The translations under genes and the position numbers were made by a program. 64,000 nt of DNA from Leptotrichia sp. oral taxon 223 (GTDB taxonomy: Bacteria > Fusobacteriota > Fusobacteriia > Fusobacteriales > Leptotrichiaceae): assembly GCF_013394795.1 (NCBI RefSeq), contig NZ_JABXYU010000001.1, forward strand, positions 1,736,001 to 1,800,000, given 5' to 3'. The notes under the pieces are model-generated. The model ran no database searches and was not told where the DNA came from. It saw only the letters and a list, made by a program, of their open reading frames with translations. Positions 59,287 to 64,000 of this stretch are shown here, piece after piece. The stretch's first letter is position 1. Every line of letters begins with the position of its first letter.

Positions 59287-59620
59287 CTTTATTTTTTCTC
59301 CTTGTTTTTATTTATCTGCCTGTTAATTGATATTTTAACATTTATTTCATTTGATATGAATAACATACTTTTTTGTGAGTATAGTCAGTTCACTTAAAAT
59401 AGAAGTAAAAATATGTAAAAATTAGATATAGCCTAACCTTCTCTTTTTATTTTAAACTAGAATTATTATATATTTTTTTTATAAAAATAAAAAAAGAGAA
59501 TGAGGAAATTTTTGTTTGACTTATATTTTCCCGCATTGTATAATAAAATATATTTAAAAAAATGGAGAGTGGAAAAACACTGTTCCATAAGAAATTGATA
59601 CGGAAAAGAGGTTAAATTTT
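59287..59620. other. Intergenic region between divergent MATE and glnN
   Basis: A spacer of 334 bases holding the glnN promoter (59516-59544) and a long AT-rich inverted pairing (CTCTTTTTATTTT near 59442 with AAAATAAAAAAAGAG near 59485). No coding frame was seen. Confidence 0.55.
59516..59544 (+). promoter_or_regulatory. Promoter of glnN
   Basis: TTGACT (59516-59521), spacer of 17, TATAAT (59539-59544), 76 bases before the start codon. Near-consensus. Confidence 0.8.
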
Positions 59621-61726
59621 ATGGAAAACGCTATGAAAAGCTTTGGAGAAAATGTCTTTAGGGACAGTAATTTGAAAAAAAGAGTTTCCAAGGCTGTTTT
59701 TAAAGAGTTTAAGGCGTCACAACTGGGCAAGACTGAATTGTCGAAGGAAACAGCTGAAGTCATTGCAAATGCTATAAAGGACTGGGCGACTAAAAGAGGG
59801 GCAACTCACTACTGTCACTGGTTTCAGCCATTAAATGACTTGACAGCGGAAAAGCATGAATCATTTCTGGAACCTACTGAAAATGAGGAACTTATTTACA
59901 AGTTTTCTGGAAAAAATTTGATAAAAGGTGAATCTGATGCATCTTCATTTCCGAATGGAGGGCTGCGTAGCACCTTTGAGGCAAGAGGCTACACAATTTG
60001 GGATACAAGCTCATATCCGTTTATAAGAGAAAATAAAAATGGAGTTACGTTATATATTCCTACCGCCTTTATTTCATTTACTGGCGAAGCGTTGGACAAA
60101 AAAGTGCCTTTATTAAGAACAATGAAATACATAAGTGAACAAGCGTTAAGAGTTTTACGGGCTCTGGGAAATACTACAGCTAATCACGTATTTAATACTT
60201 TGGGAGTGGAGCAGGAATATTTCCTGGTGAAAAAGGACCTGTTTGAAGCAAGAAACGATTTGCTGCTTACAGGAAGAACATTATTTGGAGCGCCTGCACC
60301 GAAAGGACAGGAATTAAGCGATCATTATTATGGAAAGATTAAGGAAAATGTAATTAATTTTATGAGTGATGTCGACGTTGAGCTGTGGAAATTAGGAATT
60401 CCATCAAAGACAAGACATAATGAAGTTGCTCCGAACCAGTTTGAAGTAGCGCCGCTATTTTCAGTAGCAAACTTGGCCTCAGATCAAAATCAGATAATAA
60501 TGGAAACTATTGAAAAAACTGCATTAAGGCATGATTTGGTAGCATTGCTTCACGAAAAGCCATTCGCAGGGGTAAACGGTTCAGGAAAACATAATAACTG
60601 GTCACTGGGAACTGATGACGGCAAAAATCTTTTCAGTCCTGGAAAAGACATGAAATCAAATACGCAATTTTTAATTTTTGTAGCATCAGTAATCGAAGCC
60701 GTTGACAGATATTACCCAATGTTAAGATATGCAACTGCAACTGCAACAAATGATCACAGACTTGGAGGGCATGAAGCGCCGCCAGCAATCATCTCAATCT
60801 TTTTAGGTGATGAGTTGACAACGATTTTTAATAATATTGCATACAAAAAAGACGCACCTGTGTCAGAATCATCAAAAGTAAATTTGTCAGTTGATGTGTT
60901 ACCGACATTCAGTATGGATGCGGGAGATAGGAACAGAACTTCACCATTTGCATTTACTGGGAATAAATTTGAATTTAGAATGCCGGGATCAAGTTCCACG
61001 CCTGCAACTTCTGCCGCTGTGTTAAATGCCATGGTAGGAAAAGTGTTATCTGAATATGCTGATAAATTGGAAAAAGCAACTGAAAAATCATTGCCGAAAG
61101 TAGCAAATGAAATCATTGCAAATGCCTATAAAAAACATCACAGAATAATTTTCAATGGAAACGGATACAGCGACGAATGGGCAAAAGAGGCTAAAAAACG
61201 AGGACTTACAAACGAAGTGGCTTCAAATACGGCGCTTAGAAAGATGATAGATAAAGATGTGCTGGAATTGACTCAGGAAATTGGAATGCTTTCTGAACAG
61301 GAATCCATCGCAAGATACAATGCCTATGCAGAAAGATACGTAACGCAGTTAAATATTGAATCAAGAACATTAATTAACATTGCAAATAAAAGTATTTTGC
61401 CATCTGGATTAAAATATGCAAACTTACTGGCTGATCACATTGAAAAAAATTCAAAATATGGAAAGGCTTTTATAAAGGAACAGGAAGAAATATTAAAGGA
61501 AGTGCTGACAAATATTATCACTTTGAGAAAAGAAGTAAAGTCACTTGAAAAGGGAATTAACAGAGTTAAAAATGAAAAAGATCTGGGAAAACAGACAGAT
61601 TTGGCAAAAGAGAAATTAGTAACGGGACTAGAGGCATTGAGAATTCCTTGTGATAATTTGGAAAAAATTATTGATAAGGAATATTGGAGTTTCCCGACTT
61701 ATACTGACTTGCTATTTAAGTTATAG
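59621..61726 (+). CDS. glnN: Glutamine synthetase type III (GlnN)
   Basis: A 701-residue type III glutamine synthetase, making glutamine from glutamate, ammonia and ATP. Type III features are the large size and the opening segment with SRVTxxxF-like FRDSNLKKRVSKAVFKEF. Catalytic-domain motifs are present: the GxEQEYFLV metal-binding glutamates, NEVAPNQFEVAP (third ligand and substrate side), and KPFAGVNGSGKHNNWS (ATP/ammonium loop). The C-terminus has a long helical extension with KELAGLS-like coiled segments. AGAGG precedes the ATG. It is the only nitrogen-assimilation gene in the window, with its own promoter and terminator. Confidence 0.95.
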   Translation: MENAMKSFGENVFRDSNLKKRVSKAVFKEFKASQLGKTELSKETAEVIANAIKDWATKRGATHYCHWFQPLNDLTAEKHESFLEPTENEELIYKFSGKNLIKGESDASSFPNGGLRSTFEARGYTIWDTSSYPFIRENKNGVTLYIPTAFISFTGEALDKKVPLLRTMKYISEQALRVLRALGNTTANHVFNTLGVEQEYFLVKKDLFEARNDLLLTGRTLFGAPAPKGQELSDHYYGKIKENVINFMSDVDVELWKLGIPSKTRHNEVAPNQFEVAPLFSVANLASDQNQIIMETIEKTALRHDLVALLHEKPFAGVNGSGKHNNWSLGTDDGKNLFSPGKDMKSNTQFLIFVASVIEAVDRYYPMLRYATATATNDHRLGGHEAPPAIISIFLGDELTTIFNNIAYKKDAPVSESSKVNLSVDVLPTFSMDAGDRNRTSPFAFTGNKFEFRMPGSSSTPATSAAVLNAMVGKVLSEYADKLEKATEKSLPKVANEIIANAYKKHHRIIFNGNGYSDEWAKEAKKRGLTNEVASNTALRKMIDKDVLELTQEIGMLSEQESIARYNAYAERYVTQLNIESRTLINIANKSILPSGLKYANLLADHIEKNSKYGKAFIKEQEEILKEVLTNIITLRKEVKSLEKGINRVKNEKDLGKQTDLAKEKLVTGLEALRIPCDNLEKIIDKEYWSFPTYTDLLFKL

Positions 61727-61745
61727 TATTGATATTGATAAAAGT

Positions 61746-61773
61746 GCAGGGACTTTGACAAGTCCTTGCTTTG
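61746..61773 (+). terminator. Terminator of glnN
   Basis: GCAGGGACTT (61746-61755), loop TGAC, AAGTCCTTGC (61760-61769), one G-U pair, followed by TTTGT. Stable tetraloop stem with a short U-run. Confidence 0.75.
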
Positions 61774-61816
61774 TCTGTCTTAAAGAATTGCATAGTAAAA
61801 GAAAGGAATGTTAGAA

Positions 61817-62779
61817 ATGATTTTTTTGAAATCACTGGGAAGTATTTTCCCTATTATTGTTATGATTGCGATTGGATATATTTTGAAAAAAAGGCACTGG
61901 TTTCATCACACATTTAGTGAAAATGTGTCAAAACTTATTACAAATGTGGCTTTGCCTTGTTCAATATTCTATTCAGTCTTGAAATATTTGAATATGGATG
62001 CTTTGAAGGAAGTGTCAAACCGTTTGATTTTTACATTTGCTTCGGTTATTATCGGATATGTTGCAGCTTTTTTTGTAATAAAGCTAGTGAAGATGAGAGA
62101 AGGACGACGTGGGGTCTTTTATAATGCAGTAGTCAATGCAAATACAATATTTATTGGACTTCCGCTAAATATGGCACTTTTTGGAGAAGCAGCTTCCAAA
62201 TATTATTTAATGTATTACATTACAAATACTGTGTCAATCTGGACTTTAGGGTATATGCTTCTGGCAGGTGATTCGTTGGAAGGTAATGAAGATGAGAAAA
62301 GTGGGTTTAATCTAAAAAAGTTGTTATCACCTCCACTTATTGCTTTTGTAATAGCCTTTATTGTACTTTTGTCAGGCATAAAAGTAATAACTCCGATTGT
62401 GGAAACTACAAAATATCTTGGAAGCGTTGTAACACCTCTTGCATTGCTTTATATTGGAATAGTGCTGGCAGATGCGGGACTTCACAGTATCCGGTTTGAT
62501 TTGGATACGAACTTGGCTTTACTTGGAAGATTTGTATTTTCATCAATTGTCATGATTGTGTTATTGAAAATTGCTGGACATTTTGTGCAGCTAAATGACC
62601 TGGAAATAAAGACGTTTGTGATACAGTCGGCGGCACCAGTGTTTGCAGCATTACCAATTTTGGTTAATGAAACTAATGGAGATATTGGATATTCTACAAA
62701 TGTAGTTACAACAAGTACAATTTTATTTATATTAGTAGTGCCTATTCTGATGAGTATTTTAAATATTATACATATATAA
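61817..62779 (+). CDS. AEC-family (auxin efflux carrier-like) permease
   Basis: A 320-residue polytopic protein with ten hydrophobic segments, of the AEC/MleN-like group that transports malate, malonate or other organic acids. The family's SKLITNVALPCSIFYSVLK segment and the NANTIFIGLPL and LALLYIGIVLA helices are visible. Start 61817 is preferred: AAAGGA is 9 bases upstream, whereas the ATG at 61808 touches it. Substrate unknown. It follows glnN by 90 bases across a terminator. Confidence 0.85.
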   Translation: MIFLKSLGSIFPIIVMIAIGYILKKRHWFHHTFSENVSKLITNVALPCSIFYSVLKYLNMDALKEVSNRLIFTFASVIIGYVAAFFVIKLVKMREGRRGVFYNAVVNANTIFIGLPLNMALFGEAASKYYLMYYITNTVSIWTLGYMLLAGDSLEGNEDEKSGFNLKKLLSPPLIAFVIAFIVLLSGIKVITPIVETTKYLGSVVTPLALLYIGIVLADAGLHSIRFDLDTNLALLGRFVFSSIVMIVLLKIAGHFVQLNDLEIKTFVIQSAAPVFAALPILVNETNGDIGYSTNVVTTSTILFILVVPILMSILNIIHI

Positions 62780-62784
62780 ATCTG

Positions 62785-62812
62785 GAAAATCATTAATTTG
62801 ATTTTCTTTTTT
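62785..62812 (+). terminator. Terminator of the AEC permease gene
   Basis: GAAAATC (62785-62791), loop ATTAATTT, GATTTTC (62800-62806), then TTTTTT. Confidence 0.85.
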
Positions 62813-63062
62813 GTGTAAAAACTTGATTTTTTGTTATATCTTGAAATTAATAAAAAAATATGGTAAACTTTTATTAGTGATATACGTTAATAAAAATAAA
62901 AGATAAAATAAAACTTATAAAAATAATATTAAAAGCATTCACACATTATTTTAAAACATAAAACTATATTTTTTGAAATTAATTTATAAGTATATTTTTA
63001 TAAAATATTTATGTAACAAACTTCTTTAAAATCAAACTCAAAAAATGTTGCTTGCTGCCAGC

Positions 63063-63091
63063 TTGATTTTCCAGAGGTTTAAATATAATAT
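63063..63091 (+). promoter_or_regulatory. Possible promoter before the gene at 63117
   Basis: TTGATT (63063-63068), 17 bases, TAATAT (63086-63091). It leaves a leader of about 20 bases. Confidence 0.4.
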
Positions 63092-63116
63092 AAAATTGTA
63101 AACATTAGGAGGAAAA

Positions 63117-63656
63117 GTGAAAAAATTAATAATACTACTTATTTTATTGGTGTCAAGCATTTCATTTTCAAAAACTTGTAATTGGATAAAAGATCCGAAT
63201 ATATATGTGACTAAGGAAATTGAGCTGATAGGCCGTTCACGTTTGAAAGGGAATGTTTATTGTGATGTGGAACGTGATTTTATGACTTATTATCTCGGAC
63301 TGGACAATCTTGAAGTAGGATTGGTTTATAATATACGTGAAAGAAGGGAATTGTCTTATGAAAATATTTTTAAAATATTAATTGATTTTGAAAATGATAT
63401 TGCCAAATTGATTCCTACAAATATTCCGAAAAAAGATGAAAAGAAGAAGCCAAGATACTATACTTTCAGGCTTTATGTCTATGATGCGGCTAAAAAAGAT
63501 ACTTTTATGCTGTTTAAATATATTTTAGATACAAATAAGATTGACGGGGACTGGAAAACATATTATAATAATGAGATTTTCTCAAAAACAAGTGAACAGA
63601 TGCGGAAAACATTGAAGGACAGCGGATACAGCCCGACTGAAGATATTATATATTAA
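63117..63656 (+). CDS. Exported protein of unknown function
   Basis: A 179-residue protein with a signal peptide (residues 1-18, ending SISFS) starting at GTG with AGGAGG four bases upstream. The mature part is mixed alpha/beta with two cysteines (Cys21, Cys49) that could form a disulphide. No lipobox. It may be a small periplasmic protein; no family is recognised. The gene after it begins 12 bases later in the same direction. Confidence 0.6.
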   Translation: MKKLIILLILLVSSISFSKTCNWIKDPNIYVTKEIELIGRSRLKGNVYCDVERDFMTYYLGLDNLEVGLVYNIRERRELSYENIFKILIDFENDIAKLIPTNIPKKDEKKKPRYYTFRLYVYDAAKKDTFMLFKYILDTNKIDGDWKTYYNNEIFSKTSEQMRKTLKDSGYSPTEDIIY

Positions 63657-63668
63657 TTAAGGGGAAAA

Positions 63669-64000
63669 ATGGAATTAATTTTAGAAGAAGATATTGTATA
63701 TAAAACGAGAATAAACGACTTTGGCGTGGAACCTGTCAACAAACGGATTATAACGACTGGAGAAAAGCTGATTTATTTTAACAAAAATAAATTTGAAAAG
63801 GAAAGTGGCGGGAAAGTAAAAAACTGTGAAATTATAAAATATATAAAGGAAAAAAACCAGTTATTTGTTTCAAGCATATTTTTTGTTTCTACTCCGAATG
63901 GAAAAGTATACAAGTGTGACGGAAATAAAAAGAGAATAGTAGAACTTGTATTCGATATAAGCAATGCTATAAAAGTAATGAACTTTATAACGAGCGGCAG
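63669..64000 (+). CDS. Hypothetical protein, cut by the window end
   Basis: An open frame from an ATG with AAGGGG upstream runs to the end of the window without a stop (110 complete codons). The product starts MELILEEDIVYKTRIND and is hydrophilic, with a likely beta-rich character (repeated I/V-K/T patterns, RIITTGEKLIYF). It carries no visible signal peptide. It is probably the second gene of a unit with the exported protein before it. Function unknown, length unknown. Confidence 0.6.
   Translation, partial: MELILEEDIVYKTRINDFGVEPVNKRIITTGEKLIYFNKNKFEKESGGKVKNCEIIKYIKEKNQLFVSSIFFVSTPNGKVYKCDGNKKRIVELVFDISNAIKVMNFITSG

Larger units (their letters stand above)
62780..63116. other. Intergenic region before the exported protein gene
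   Basis: After the terminator the spacer is AT-rich without credible frames; a weak promoter (63063-63091) precedes the next gene. Nothing else noted. Confidence 0.5.

Noticed and set aside
1-64000. rRNA, tRNA, CRISPR, prophage, insertion sequences
   Set aside because: No cloverleaf-like segments with CCA-adjacent arms, no regularly spaced repeats, and no integrase, transposase or phage structural genes were seen by reading; small RNA genes could still be missed.

Overview
The window is a very AT-rich, almost fully coding bacterial chromosome segment. The gene content points to a Fusobacteriota member, most likely Leptotrichia or a close relative (inferred from protein sequence character, not from a search). 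Outer-membrane lipopolysaccharide export genes (an LptC/LptA-like giant protein, LptB, LptF, LptG) sit in the same stretch as genes usually met in Gram-positives (Asp23, AmaP, an LCP-family ligase, a CDP-glycerol glycerophosphotransferase, a complete PTS operon with its own HPr). No rRNA, tRNA, CRISPR array, prophage or insertion sequence was recognised.

Layout. 0.1-2.4 kb: PerR-like regulator, ferritin and, on the minus strand, an NadR-type NAD salvage enzyme. 2.5-6.1 kb (minus): accB-accC-asp23-amaP-nusB, a fatty-acid-synthesis and envelope-stress operon whose AccB lacks the biotinylated lysine. 6.5-10.8 kb: coaE, LCP ligase, engB, a frameshifted comM and dps. 11.3-18.1 kb: a self-contained sugar operon with a LicR/BglG-type activator, EIIA, HPr, EIIB, EIIC, a class II aldolase, DhaK and DhaL. 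18.5-21.7 kb: patatin-like lipase, an acyltransferase of the condensation superfamily and a zinc-ribbon membrane protein. 22.0-25.7 kb (minus): a decayed gene remnant, a small zinc-ribbon protein, aspS and hisS. 26.0-32.5 kb: surface-glycan cluster (Wzy-like polymerase, small unknown genes, GNAT, two glycosyltransferases, a secreted EEP hydrolase, a TagB/F-like transferase). 32.5-33.1 kb: structured non-coding gap. 33.1-39.9 kb: mutS, the giant lptC/lptA-like gene, an unknown membrane protein and lptB. 39.9-55.5 kb: peptidase E, alaS, ruvX, secD-secF, alr, cvpA, lptF-lptG, M16 peptidase, rodA/ftsW, an RluA-type pseudouridine synthase and accD-accA. 55.7-64.0 kb: butanediol dehydrogenase, an unknown exported protein, HxlR regulator with MATE pump, type III glutamine synthetase, AEC permease, another exported protein and a gene cut by the window end.

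The points most worth following are: AccB with Gly98 where the biotinyl-lysine should be, although its partners accC, accD and accA look intact; the PTS-HPr-aldolase-DhaKL operon, which has no DhaM and no obvious known substrate; the single-polypeptide LptC/LptA-like bridge with many repeats and an Ig-like C-terminus; a hairpin between the Shine-Dalgarno and AUG of alaS that would bring them to ideal spacing; and comM split by one missing base. All function calls rest on recognition of motifs and family resemblance in the translated sequence; no database search was run.
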